Shown here one piece after another: positions 7,893 through 16,812 of a stretch of 64,000 nucleotides of DNA; the first letter of the stretch is position 1, and each line of letters begins with the position of its first letter. Both the position numbers and the translations under genes were made by a program. The notes under the pieces are model-generated. The model had not been told where the DNA came from. It did no database searches and saw only the letters and a program-made list of their open reading frames with translations. Origin of the DNA: Salirhabdus sp. Marseille-P4669 (GTDB taxonomy: Bacteria > Bacillota > Bacilli > Bacillales > Alkalibacillaceae). The DNA lies in assembly GCF_900240405.1 (NCBI RefSeq), contig NZ_OEQK01000006.1, forward strand, positions 124,001-188,000, given 5' to 3'.

Positions 7893-8846
7893 CTAAACCA
7901 CCTCAGCCCTAAATACCTTACTAAGATTCTTCGCGCCATCCGCTAATGCACGCTTTGATTCAGGTGAAAAGCCAATAAAATTAGCAAAGCCGTGGATCAG
8001 CTCATTGAAATTTTTATAAAATACGTTTACTCCACTATTCTTTAATGCTTCGGCATATCCTCTTCCTTCGTCTCGTAATGGATCGTACTCCGCTGTTAAA
8101 ACTGTTGCAGATGGGAGATTCCGTAAATCCGAATAATGAATAGGAGATGCATATGGATTTACGTAATCCTTTTCTTCATTAAAGTATTGCTTGCTGAACC
8201 ACTGCATCATTTCTAACGTTAAAAAGTATCCTTCTGCATTTTCCATTATGGACGGTGGTGGATCTCCTTTATAGCCTGTTGCTGGATACAAAAGGAGTTG
8301 ATGAACAATGTTAGGTCCTTCTTGTTCCTTTGCTTTAATGCTTGTGACTGCTGCAAGATTGCCCCCTGCACTATCTCCTCCGACTGCGATACGTTTTGGG
8401 TCGATTTTAAATTCTTCTGCATGGTCGGCAATCCATTTCAGCGAGTCGTATGCATCGTCTACTGCAGTTGGAAACTTATGCTCAGGTGCTAAGCGATAGT
8501 CTACCGAAACGACAATACAGTTTGCCTCTTTAGCAAGGAAGCGACAAACATTATCATGACTGTCTAGATTACCAATTACCCAGCCGCCACCATGGTAATA
8601 AACTAAGCCTGGTAGAATCTCCTGATTACCTAAAGGTGTGTACACACGCACAGGAATGTCTCTTCCATCAAGTGGTAATACTCGATTTTCCACCTGTTTC
8701 ATTTCCACAACCTCTTGGTCAAACTGCATTAACTCATTTGCCCTTACTCGGTACGCCGCCGCCGGAATGTGCTCCATCGGCATTTTAGGCATTGCCTCCA
8801 ATTTGTCTAAAAAAGCTTGAATACTTGGACAAACTCCCATTTCCAT
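7893..8846 (-). CDS. Alpha/beta hydrolase, HSL-family esterase/lipase
   Basis: A 317-residue cytoplasmic carboxylester hydrolase of the hormone-sensitive-lipase family. The oxyanion-hole motif HGGGW is near residue 85. The nucleophile motif GDSAGG is near residue 158, the acid is in YDPLRDEG near residue 258, and the catalytic His is in HGF near residue 288. No signal peptide is present. The start is followed by MGVCPS and preceded by a GGAGAGG-type ribosome site. It sits downstream of a reductase gene on the same strand, separated by 124 bases that contain a long inverted repeat. Confidence 0.9.
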   Translation of the reverse strand: MEMGVCPSIQAFLDKLEAMPKMPMEHIPAAAYRVRANELMQFDQEVVEMKQVENRVLPLDGRDIPVRVYTPLGNQEILPGLVYYHGGGWVIGNLDSHDNVCRFLAKEANCIVVSVDYRLAPEHKFPTAVDDAYDSLKWIADHAEEFKIDPKRIAVGGDSAGGNLAAVTSIKAKEQEGPNIVHQLLLYPATGYKGDPPPSIMENAEGYFLTLEMMQWFSKQYFNEEKDYVNPYASPIHYSDLRNLPSATVLTAEYDPLRDEGRGYAEALKNSGVNVFYKNFNELIHGFANFIGFSPESKRALADGAKNLSKVFRAEVV

Positions 8847-8865
8847 TCCCCTCTCCTTTTATATA

Positions 8866-8905
8866 GTAAAACCATATTCATAAGCGATTACAAATATGGT
8901 TTTAC
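8866..8905. repeat. 13-bp perfect inverted repeat upstream of the esterase
   Basis: GTAAAACCATATT (8866-8878) and AATATGGTTTTAC (8893-8905) are exact complements separated by 14 bases. The repeat lies 20 bases before the esterase start. It may be an operator for a dimeric repressor or a terminator for the upstream gene; no T-run follows on the minus strand, which favours the operator. Confidence 0.6.
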
Positions 8906-8970
8906 GAAAAAATTTATTTGGTGTTTAAGTATGAATGAAATGGTGGATTTACTACTATGATTTATAATGC

Positions 8971-9981
8971 TTACTCACTTACTTTAACAAGCTGCTTTCC
9001 AATATTCTGTCCTTTAAATAGCCCAAGAAATGCATTCGGGACATTTTCAAAACCTTCTACTACCGTTTCTTGATATTTTATTTTGCCTTCCGCAAGCCAC
9101 TTACCGAGATCTGACGCAGCTTGTTTAAATTTACTAGCATAGTCGCTAACAATAAAACCTTTCATGAGTGCACGGGTTTTGATCAAAGTTGGCTGAACCC
9201 TTGGACCAAAGTCATCTTTTAAACTTGTAATATTATAAGCAGAAATAGCGCCACACACAGGGATGCGCGCATAATCATTTAGTAGACTAATTGCTGCATC
9301 CGATATCGGACCACCAACATTATCAAAATACACATCAATTCCACTTGGACAAGCTTCTTTTAATGCACGCCGTACATTATCTACCTCTTTGTAGTTTACT
9401 GTAGCATCAAAGCCAAGTTCCTCTTCTAAATATTTAATTTTCGATGATGACCCAGCAATACCTACTACACGTGCACCTTTTATTTTAGCAATTTGTCCAA
9501 CGACCATCCCAACAGCACCAGCTGCTCCAGAAACGACAACGGTTTCTCCTTCTTTTGGTTGTCCAATGTCTAGAAGCCCAAAATAAGCCGTTAATCCAGT
9601 CAATCCAAGGACACTTAAATAAGAGGAAAGTGGTGCAAAGGTAGAGTCAACCTTTCGAACATACTTTGCATCAATCGCATTATATCGTTGCCAGCCTAAC
9701 TCCCCAGTCACTTTATCCCCCACAAGTAGACGATCACTTTTGGATTCCACAACTTCCCCAACAATATAACCTTTTAATACCTCATTTAATTGGTAAGGTG
9801 GCACATACGATTTAGCAGTACTCATTCTCCCACGCATATATGGATCTACCGACAAATAAATGGTACGCACTAAAACTTGTTCATCTTGTAAATCTGGTAC
9901 CGATACTGTTCGAAATTCAAAATTTTCATCTGTTGGCATACCCTGTGGATAGGATTTTAGTATAATTTGTTCGTTTTTCAT
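8971..9981 (-). CDS. NADP-dependent leukotriene B4/curcumin reductase-like oxidoreductase
   Basis: A 336-residue zinc-independent MDR enzyme close to YfmJ/CurA/leukotriene B4 12-hydroxydehydrogenase. The N-terminal domain has the family stretch LSVDPYMRGRM near residue 50. The NADP-binding motif VSGAAGAVGMVVGQIAK is near residues 148-165, and YFDNVGG near 240. The family reduces alpha,beta-unsaturated carbonyls with NADPH, so a detoxification role is likely. The ATG at 9981 is preferred over 10047 because AAGGTGA lies about 8 bases upstream and family members start with MKNEQI-like sequences. Confidence 0.88.
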   Translation of the reverse strand: MKNEQIILKSYPQGMPTDENFEFRTVSVPDLQDEQVLVRTIYLSVDPYMRGRMSTAKSYVPPYQLNEVLKGYIVGEVVESKSDRLLVGDKVTGELGWQRYNAIDAKYVRKVDSTFAPLSSYLSVLGLTGLTAYFGLLDIGQPKEGETVVVSGAAGAVGMVVGQIAKIKGARVVGIAGSSSKIKYLEEELGFDATVNYKEVDNVRRALKEACPSGIDVYFDNVGGPISDAAISLLNDYARIPVCGAISAYNITSLKDDFGPRVQPTLIKTRALMKGFIVSDYASKFKQAASDLGKWLAEGKIKYQETVVEGFENVPNAFLGLFKGQNIGKQLVKVSE

Positions 9982-10185
9982 ATTTTGAATCACCTTCCCT
10001 TTTTCTATAGTGAAATACTTATTATGTAATAGTTCGATACTATGCATATTTTTCCTTTCTAAGAAAAATAAAAAAGCCTAATGGTTTATGAAATACAACC
10101 ACTAGACTCGATTTATTATTTTTAATTCTATTTTTACTCCATAATAATCGGACTCACCATTCAAAGATAAGTCTGTCACAACTAT

Positions 10186-13100
10186 TTATTTTTCAATATT
10201 CACCTTAACCAAACGCTCATCAACCCACGATGGTCGCTGAAAAACAATACTCCATTCCTTTACATCCTTTGGTATAACATAAGTTACCGCCCATTTAACA
10301 GAGCCTTCGCCAGTAATAACCCCTGATTTCCAACCATTATTATCAATTATACTGGAACTCACTGGTTTATACTCTGTTCCATCTGAAGAATAAAGTTTAT
10401 ATAGATTCGGACCGAATGCCTCCTGCCTTTCCGAATTATTTATAAAAGTGATCGGAATGGTTAAATACGCTTTATCGCCGTCTAGTTGTTCCACTTTATG
10501 TTCTGCAGGCGTATCCATTAATTGTCCAAAATAAAGTTCCGTATGTTCCGAATCCGCAACATTTTCCCCTTGTTTATACACTCCACCACGATATTTTGTT
10601 TCATCAGCAACTTCTCCAACTACCTCGTCAGCTTTCTCTTTTTGATTGTTTTCTACCACATCTTTATCTACCACATCACCTACAGTAGGGGCAGGGACGT
10701 TTTCGACATTCTTATCAGCTGTAGGGTTATCTTTCACCTCGGGAACGGCCTGTGCCATCAATGCGATGAAGCTAGCAAATAAAACAACTGCTAGTGTTCC
10801 AATCACTATTTTAAATCTCTTTTCCGTAATCCTATTATTGCTTAAAGTACCCTGCATACCTTGGTATGGCTGGATATTTACTGCCTTTTGGGCTGGAACA
10901 ATTGCACCGATAAATCCAGTGATAATCGGAACAATTCCCGTTAAAACTAAGAAACCTAGATGTTCTTGTGGGAAGGTTTGATACATTCGCCAAATGATGA
11001 TAAATGCAATTAGTAATCCAACTATTCCCGCTAGAATTCCTGAAAGCACCCCTTCTAGTAAGACCATCCAACGAACCGATCTATTTTTCCATCCGACTGC
11101 TTTCAAAACAGCAATTTCCGGGCGTCGCTCCGTAATATTTTGCCAGATGATTTCCGCGGTTGTTAGAATTGCGATTAATAAGGCAACCCCCATTGCTACA
11201 TAATGCATCGGTCCAACCTCAAGTGCTACAAATTGGCCAAGCCAGGTCGTAAACATAACACCTTGTAATTGGAAGGTTACAAACAGAAATACCGTTAACA
11301 GGCTGGTTGGTACAGCTATGGCGACAATAGATAAAATACTTCTTCTCCACTTAGAAAGGAGCTGGTTAAAGGACATGGTAAAAATTGATTTTGTTCGAAA
11401 AAATCTTTTCCCTTTCGTAATTTCACCTGTTCTCATAGCATCATAAGGTTTTATTTTCCTAGTCAAAAGCGCTGGAATGACAGCACCAAGCACATAAATA
11501 ATAAGTCCCAAAATACCAATGAGTAGAATCCGTTTTACCGATGTATCCGTTTCATGTGTCAGCAGTATGAAACCAAGTATGGCCCAACTAACAAATGAAA
11601 CAAATAATCCTAATAAAAGCGCTTCTGTATAAATTAATTTCGCTAACTGTTTAGGTCGCCAACCAATTGATAGTAATACGGCAAACTCTTTATTTCTGGC
11701 ATACATGGAAATTAGGTTCGACGCAAAAACATACACAATCGCAACTAATACTACACTTCCTACCACACCCGAAAATCCAACCTTTGTTTCTTTAAAAATA
11801 GCAAAGGAAGATCCTAACTTAATCCAAGGCTGTTGCAACCAGCCACTTGACTCCCGCCCCTCAATTTCAGGGACATAAGCAATAGCAGGTTGTGGAGATG
11901 AACCAAGTGTAATATCGGTTATAAGTCCTGTTTCCTTTTCAATATGAGCTGCTAAATCCTCTAATTTTTGTTGACTTTCTTCTGATAAATCCGCAACATC
12001 TTTCGCTTTTATCCGGATTGCTGAAATTGGTCTATCTCCCACAATGGATGCTGCCGCCTCAATCGTAGTCAGCATGGATGGGGGCTTTGTTAAAAAACCA
12101 TACGGAAGGCTAATCGGCTTCATCTCTTTAGGTGGATTTACTGGTTGATTATTAACATCTAACACTTGCTGGGCTTTGGAAGGAAAATAGGTTTCCATTG
12201 GCAATTCATTTAGTGGGTCTTTTGAGATGTTTAATTTACTAGAATCGAATAGTCCAATAAAATTGATGTTCAGTCTAGGACTTGTAGAGAAGTCTTCACT
12301 AGTCATTTCAACAGGGCGATATGTTTCATGTACGGCTAGATTTGAAGAATCTGGTACCTCGTAGGAATCTATTGTGTATGCATACGGCCATCTTTCCACA
12401 TAAGGGCTTGTTACTGGTTGATAGTTTACAGGAGTTGGTTTGTTCAAGAGGATATCATTAGAATTCACATAATTTTCTTTTATGCTTTCTATCAATTTTT
12501 GATGAGCCTCTTGAGATGAGTATGTATACACTTCCTGGTTAACAGCTTCAATTGTGTCCAAATATTTTTCTGCACCATTTTCCTTAACCTTTTCCATAGT
12601 CTCTGTCGCCACTTCGCTACCAAAAGGCAAATCTAACTTTTCAATTTTATATATCATCTCGGAATCGACAAAATCTTGATTGCTAAGTAAAACAGGTAAA
12701 TTCGTCGTTTTCCAGCCTAAATCGGATTGGTTAGAGGAAACTGTATCCATATTTTCAAAAAATCTACTTGTTGATGAAGGAATAACAGCATTATCCAAAC
12801 CGACTAATTTGGCTTCTGCTTCTGGGTCAATTCCCGCAATCAGTACATCGTTTCCCATATTCAAGACTTGAGGTTCAAAACGAATTACCCCATACTCCTT
12901 ACCCATACCTGGCGCTTGCCATCCAACGGTAAAGTAAAGCGAAGGTCCACTGCTCTCTATTTGGTGAACACCTGTATCAGTCTTCTCGGAAATCGTAAGC
13001 CGATAAACACCAGGTTCTTTAATATGTAATTCCTCCATTACAATATCTTTATAAACGTAACCAATCATGGCAATAGGAGCAGCCACATCAACTCCTTCCA

Positions 13101-13392
13101 TTGCTTTAATTTGTTCATATTGTTCGATGGAAATACCACCTGATAAACCACTTAAATAATTAGGTTCCAATAAGCCTTTTTCTTCTGTAACACTACGACT
13201 ATCTGGAGGACGGACGACAATGTCATAGGATGCAGACCATCTCTGTTCGAGTGTATCTACAATGGTTCCTTTATTCGTTTCGGAAAGTCCAACTAAATAA
13301 CTCAAACCAGCACTAACAATCAATGCTCCAATAAGTAGGAGAATAAACCGTTCTTTATTTCGCCACCAGTTTTTCCAAATAAAACGAATCAT
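10186..13392 (-). CDS. Large FtsX/MacB-type ABC transporter permease with extracytoplasmic C-terminal domain
   Basis: A 1068-residue membrane protein. One membrane helix near residues 15-35 is followed by a large extracytoplasmic domain (about 40-535). Two FtsX-type membrane blocks then follow (about 540-660 and 690-860); the second carries the familiar NITERRPEIAVLKAVGWK coupling region. After a last helix near 880-900 comes an acidic linker and a roughly 135-residue extracytoplasmic domain resembling DUF4352-like immunoglobulin folds (YLTIPITFINNSERQEAF). The C-terminal domain is unusual for this family. The start overlaps the ATPase stop by four bases (ATGA), so the two form one exporter unit, likely for lipids, peptides or drugs. 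The substrate is not predictable. Confidence 0.85.
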   Translation of the reverse strand: MIRFIWKNWWRNKERFILLLIGALIVSAGLSYLVGLSETNKGTIVDTLEQRWSASYDIVVRPPDSRSVTEEKGLLEPNYLSGLSGGISIEQYEQIKAMEGVDVAAPIAMIGYVYKDIVMEELHIKEPGVYRLTISEKTDTGVHQIESSGPSLYFTVGWQAPGMGKEYGVIRFEPQVLNMGNDVLIAGIDPEAEAKLVGLDNAVIPSSTSRFFENMDTVSSNQSDLGWKTTNLPVLLSNQDFVDSEMIYKIEKLDLPFGSEVATETMEKVKENGAEKYLDTIEAVNQEVYTYSSQEAHQKLIESIKENYVNSNDILLNKPTPVNYQPVTSPYVERWPYAYTIDSYEVPDSSNLAVHETYRPVEMTSEDFSTSPRLNINFIGLFDSSKLNISKDPLNELPMETYFPSKAQQVLDVNNQPVNPPKEMKPISLPYGFLTKPPSMLTTIEAAASIVGDRPISAIRIKAKDVADLSEESQQKLEDLAAHIEKETGLITDITLGSSPQPAIAYVPEIEGRESSGWLQQPWIKLGSSFAIFKETKVGFSGVVGSVVLVAIVYVFASNLISMYARNKEFAVLLSIGWRPKQLAKLIYTEALLLGLFVSFVSWAILGFILLTHETDTSVKRILLIGILGLIIYVLGAVIPALLTRKIKPYDAMRTGEITKGKRFFRTKSIFTMSFNQLLSKWRRSILSIVAIAVPTSLLTVFLFVTFQLQGVMFTTWLGQFVALEVGPMHYVAMGVALLIAILTTAEIIWQNITERRPEIAVLKAVGWKNRSVRWMVLLEGVLSGILAGIVGLLIAFIIIWRMYQTFPQEHLGFLVLTGIVPIITGFIGAIVPAQKAVNIQPYQGMQGTLSNNRITEKRFKIVIGTLAVVLFASFIALMAQAVPEVKDNPTADKNVENVPAPTVGDVVDKDVVENNQKEKADEVVGEVADETKYRGGVYKQGENVADSEHTELYFGQLMDTPAEHKVEQLDGDKAYLTIPITFINNSERQEAFGPNLYKLYSSDGTEYKPVSSSIIDNNGWKSGVITGEGSVKWAVTYVIPKDVKEWSIVFQRPSWVDERLVKVNIEK

Positions 13393-14084
13393 ACCATATC
13401 ACCGCGACTGGAATCATGTATGATTCCGCCATCCTTCATTTCTATCATTCGGTCGGCTCTGGCAGCCAAATTCGGATCATGGGTTACATATAATAATCCA
13501 CAGCCATTTTTTCGATTTAATTTCGTCAACACCTCAAAAATGATTTCCCCTGTTTCTGTGTCCAGATTTCCTGTCGGTTCATCGGCAAGTAACCACTTTG
13601 GCTGATTAACCATAGCCCTTGCTATTGCTACTCGCTGTTGCTGTCCACCCGACAACTGAGAGGGTAAGGAATGTAGTTTATCCTCTAATCCTACCTGTTT
13701 TAAAACTTCTGTCGCTCTTTCCCTCTTGTTATAAGAAACTTTTCTCGTTAATAATGGAGACATTACATTTTCCAATGACGTTAACGTTGGTAATAAATGA
13801 AACTGTTGAAACACAAAGCCAATATTCTCAAATCGAAAATCTGCAAGCGCTCCTTTTTTCTTCAATTTACTTGTTTGACCATCAAACCGAACTTCCCCTG
13901 TGGAAGGTTGATCTAATGTACCTAAAAGGCTTAGCAAAGTTGATTTACCTGAGCCAGAAGGACCGACGATTGAAACAAACTCCCCTTCCTGAAATTCAAC
14001 ATCCACGTTATGTAGCGCATTTATCTTTATGCCGTCTCCATGAAATGATTTTGTAACGTTAATACACGATATCGTTGACCCCAA
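13389..14084 (-). CDS. ABC transporter ATP-binding protein (MacB/LolD family)
   Basis: A 231-residue ABC ATPase. Walker A is GPSGSGKST, the Q-loop region is FVFQQFHLLPTL, the signature is LSGGQQQRVAIARA, Walker B is LLADEPTGNLD and the switch His is in VTHDP. The LLPTLTSLENV stretch and short length are typical of MacB/LolD-type partners of FtsX permeases. I prefer a TTG start at 14084: AAGGGGG ends 9 bases before it, whereas the in-frame ATG at 14093 directly abuts that site. It forms a two-gene operon with the permease at 10186. Confidence 0.88.
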   Translation of the reverse strand: MGSTISCINVTKSFHGDGIKINALHNVDVEFQEGEFVSIVGPSGSGKSTLLSLLGTLDQPSTGEVRFDGQTSKLKKKGALADFRFENIGFVFQQFHLLPTLTSLENVMSPLLTRKVSYNKRERATEVLKQVGLEDKLHSLPSQLSGGQQQRVAIARAMVNQPKWLLADEPTGNLDTETGEIIFEVLTKLNRKNGCGLLYVTHDPNLAARADRMIEMKDGGIIHDSSRGDMV

Positions 14085-14164
14085 TCTGAACATCCCCCTT
14101 AATATGTAATTTTCCAAATATTTTAACATTATTTTAAATCTTTTAATATAGTAAGGAAAAATAA

Positions 14165-14199
14165 GAGCATACCCTCTCCTTTAAAGTTTGGGTATGCTC
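14165..14199 (-). terminator. Terminator of the MarR-MFS operon
   Basis: GAGCATACCC (14165-14174) pairs with GGGTATGCTC (14190-14199). On the minus strand the stem is followed by TTATTTTTCC, fitting termination of the MFS transcript before the ABC pair. Confidence 0.85.
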
Positions 14200-14275
14200 C
14201 ATGTTAAATTAATTTAAAGAGGATTTATTAAATTCTCGAATATCCTTCCAATTCAATATTTTTCTCTTCCTTCAT

Positions 14276-15469
14276 CTAAGCTTTACTATTACTCTCCCCT
14301 TTTACAAACACCAATGTATAAATCAGGATGAGTGCAACTAAAAACAAAATCGAAAAAGCGAAAATAGCATGATAATTCGTGTAAGATGCAAGAATACCCA
14401 GGCCAGTTGAACCAATTGCCATTCCGATATCCATACCTGAGTAATACATCGCATTGGCTGTTCCTTGTTTTTCTTTGCTAACAAGTCCTACAGCAATAGC
14501 TTGAAGAGATGGCGTTATCGTACCATATGCAAGTCCATAAAACGCACCGGCAATAAGTAAAGTAACAGTATTTTGGGCAATAAACAATAAAAATAATCCG
14601 ATTACACCGCTAGTAACAGCTGGATAAAGGATCACTTTATGCCCCATGCTATCAAACACACGACCTGAGATTGGTCGGATAACCGTCATAAAGATAGCCA
14701 TTACAAGGAAAAACAAAGGAACTGCACCTTCAATACTCGCTTCCTTTCCTAACGGTTGTAGAAAACTCATTACTCCACCTAATGAAATCGTAAAAAAGGC
14801 AGCTAATAAACATGGAAGTAGTGCATTTTTATCAAACAAGTAATCCTTGAAGGCAATTTTGGTCTTGCTACTTTTAACAGGCGTTGTTTTTACTGCATCA
14901 GCTTGTTTCGGTGCTTTCATAAAAAAGGCAATGACAAACACAATAACCGATAATACTACCGAAATAATTAACAAGCTATTAAAGGACCATAGTTGAATAA
15001 ATGCAATGGCAAACATTGGTGCGGAGCTTGTTCCTACACTTGTTGCTAAGCTATAATACCCAACTCCTTCCCCAAGTCTTGCTAGTGGAATTTTTTTCGT
15101 TGCCATCGTCGCCAAAACCGTGGACATGATTCCGAAGCCAATACCGTGCAAAAAGCGAAGGAACAATAAGTAGCCAACCGAATCATGACCGTAGCTTAAA
15201 GCAATCGTGAAAGCTGTAAAGACAAGAGCAATCATACTCATTACGCGAACATTTACCTTTTCAATAAAATAGCTAATAAAAGGTCTTGTAATAATCGCTG
15301 CAATCATAAATACAGTAGTCATTAATCCCGCCTGTGTTGGGTTTTGTTTCACATCCGTAATAAAGGTAGGGAACCCAGTCGTAAGCATTTGTAAGCTAAT
15401 AAAAAAGAAAAAAGCCATTATAAGAATGGCAGTGAACTTTTTCGTCCATAATGTATTCGATTCATTCAT
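14276..15469 (-). CDS. MFS transporter (YwoG-like)
   Basis: A 397-residue major facilitator with 12 predicted membrane segments and a long central loop near residues 185-215 rich in Lys. The MFS motif A region (RPFISYFIEKVNVR) lies between helices 2 and 3, and a related RPISGRVFDSMGHK lies between helices 8 and 9. The ATG follows a weak GAAGG site. It is 18 bases downstream of a MarR-family gene on the same strand, an arrangement like B. subtilis ywoH-ywoG, which suggests efflux of a drug or metabolite sensed by the regulator. The substrate is unknown. Confidence 0.85.
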   Translation of the reverse strand: MNESNTLWTKKFTAILIMAFFFFISLQMLTTGFPTFITDVKQNPTQAGLMTTVFMIAAIITRPFISYFIEKVNVRVMSMIALVFTAFTIALSYGHDSVGYLLFLRFLHGIGFGIMSTVLATMATKKIPLARLGEGVGYYSLATSVGTSSAPMFAIAFIQLWSFNSLLIISVVLSVIVFVIAFFMKAPKQADAVKTTPVKSSKTKIAFKDYLFDKNALLPCLLAAFFTISLGGVMSFLQPLGKEASIEGAVPLFFLVMAIFMTVIRPISGRVFDSMGHKVILYPAVTSGVIGLFLLFIAQNTVTLLIAGAFYGLAYGTITPSLQAIAVGLVSKEKQGTANAMYYSGMDIGMAIGSTGLGILASYTNYHAIFAFSILFLVALILIYTLVFVKGESNSKA

Positions 15470-15487
15470 GTAACATATGCCTTCTTT

Positions 15488-15931
15488 CTAGTTGTTTTGT
15501 TCTTGAAATAATATGTCTATTTGCTTTTCTAGAGAAAGCATAACTTCTTGATAAATGGTTAGCTTTTCTTCATCGATGGAACGAATCAATTTCTTGTATA
15601 TATCATTAAGATATGGGGCAACTTCTTGACTCAACCTTTTTCCTTTTGATGTAATAGCAATTAAAAAAGAACGGCGATCATTTGGATTGGGTACCCGTTC
15701 TATCAAAAGATGCTTTTCTAAAAGGTCTAATATCTTCGTCAATGTTGCTTGATCTTTATCTGCTCGTTCCGATAATTCCTTTTGCGTAATTTGATCGGAT
15801 TCACTTAGCGTTCGTAAAACACTCCATTGCTCCGTCGTGATTTGATAAGGCTTTAACTGATGATTAATAAAACGGGTAATTTTTTTACTGAGACGAACGG
15901 AACCAGCACCAATCGCTTTATCTAAGGACAT
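15488..15931 (-). CDS. MarR-family transcriptional regulator
   Basis: A 147-residue winged-helix repressor. The DNA-binding core runs from TEQWSVLRTL through QKELSERADKDQATLTKILDLLEK to the wing RVPNPNDRRSFLIAIT, the classical MarR DxR signature. The ATG at 15931 is chosen over 15976 because GAGGGG lies 8 bases upstream. It is first in an operon with the MFS gene. Two direct repeats overlapping its own promoter suggest autoregulation with the transporter as the controlled partner. Confidence 0.9.
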   Translation of the reverse strand: MSLDKAIGAGSVRLSKKITRFINHQLKPYQITTEQWSVLRTLSESDQITQKELSERADKDQATLTKILDLLEKHLLIERVPNPNDRRSFLIAITSKGKRLSQEVAPYLNDIYKKLIRSIDEEKLTIYQEVMLSLEKQIDILFQEQNN

Positions 15932-15967
15932 GCACAAATCCCCTCTTTCCTTTAGCACATGTTTTTC

Positions 15968-16009
15968 ATTATACACCTTGATATAGTTTGTGTAAATATA
16001 GTTTGTATA
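15968..16009 (-). promoter_or_regulatory. MarR/MFS operon promoter with paired operator repeats
   Basis: On the minus strand TTTACA (15991-15996) is separated by exactly 17 bases from TATAAT (15968-15973), a strong sigma-A promoter. Two direct repeats, ATATAGTTTGTGTA (15981-15994) and ATATAGTTTGTATA (15996-16009) on the + strand, cover the spacer and the -35 box with a 15-bp step. They are the likely operator of the MarR protein. Confidence 0.75.
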
Positions 16010-16045
16010 CGAATTATTTTATTTATGAGGAGGAGCGGAGGTTTT

Positions 16046-16077
16046 GGGGTGCCCGGCACCACCCGATATTTGTCGAA
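16046..16077. repeat. Interspersed 32-bp repeat, copy 1
   Basis: It begins with the near-palindrome GGTGCCCGGCACC and continues CCCGATATTTGTCGAA. It matches the copy at 21274-21305 at 29 of 32 positions. It lies in the MarR-YitT intergenic region, which also has a CACTCGT/ACGAGTG hairpin at 16111-16131. Confidence 0.8.
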
Positions 16078-16197
16078 TCATGCAACATAGACGCTCCCTA
16101 TAGCCAAAAACACTCGTCATATGAACGAGTGGACAAGAATAAACTATCTTTACAGTAAGGTTATTAAAATACGAGATATAGAGTTGGGAAGTTGCTT

Positions 16198-16812
16198 ATG
16201 GTTCACTTAATAGAAAAAGGATTGCTCATTATGCTAGGCGGTATTACCCAAGGATTTGGGATGGGGTTGTTTCTTTTCCCAAACGATATCCCATCAGGAG
16301 GAGCTGGAGGAATAACGGTCATTTTACACCATCTGTTTCAAATAGATCCAGGAATCGGATTATGGATTGTTAACTTTTCGTTAATGATATTTGGGATCAA
16401 ATACTTAGGAAATAAAAGTACAGTGGGAACTCTATTAGCCATCACGGTCACTTCTATTTCCATTATTGTTTTTGAAAATATGATACATATTTCAGTAAGA
16501 AACCTTTTCATCGATTTATTCATTGGCTCCATATTCTTAGGTGTCGGCATTGGAATTCTTATGCGGCAGGGTGTCTCTAACGGTGGAGTAGGTGTTATTG
16601 CTTTAATTATTGCCATGAAGCGAAGCATCCTCCCTGGAAAACCTTTATTTTGGACAAACAGTGCGATCTTCTTGCTTACAGCATCCATGGTTAGCTGGCA
16701 AATCTTCCTATTAGCCTTTATTAGTCAATGGATCTCGACTAAGCTTGTTGATTTAGTCTGCACGATTCAAACGTATGAAACGTATACATTAGATTGGCGC
16801 AAAAAGACATAG
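16198..16812 (+). CDS. YitT-family membrane protein (short form)
   Basis: A 204-residue membrane protein of the YitT family with five to six predicted membrane segments. The family's first signature is seen as FLFPNDIPSGGAGGITVIL near residues 24-42 and its second as MRQGVSNGGVGVIALII near 123-139. Full YitT proteins of 280-290 residues carry a C-terminal cytoplasmic DUF2179 domain that is absent here, so this is a membrane-domain-only form. The ATG at 16198 is used with GGGAAG upstream; a TTG at 16192 or the ATG beginning MLGGITQ are alternatives. Function unknown. Convergent with the MFS gene at 16813, their stops adjoining. Confidence 0.75.
   Translation: MVHLIEKGLLIMLGGITQGFGMGLFLFPNDIPSGGAGGITVILHHLFQIDPGIGLWIVNFSLMIFGIKYLGNKSTVGTLLAITVTSISIIVFENMIHISVRNLFIDLFIGSIFLGVGIGILMRQGVSNGGVGVIALIIAMKRSILPGKPLFWTNSAIFLLTASMVSWQIFLLAFISQWISTKLVDLVCTIQTYETYTLDWRKKT

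Noticed and set aside
13619-14056. Long + strand open frame opposite the ABC ATPase gene
   Set aside because: It is the shadow of a clear ABC ATPase on the other strand, has no ribosome site and matches no family.
16111-16131. Terminator upstream of the YitT gene
   Set aside because: The CACTCGT/ACGAGTG stem has a T-run only on the minus strand, and no minus-strand gene ends there. Its role is unclear.
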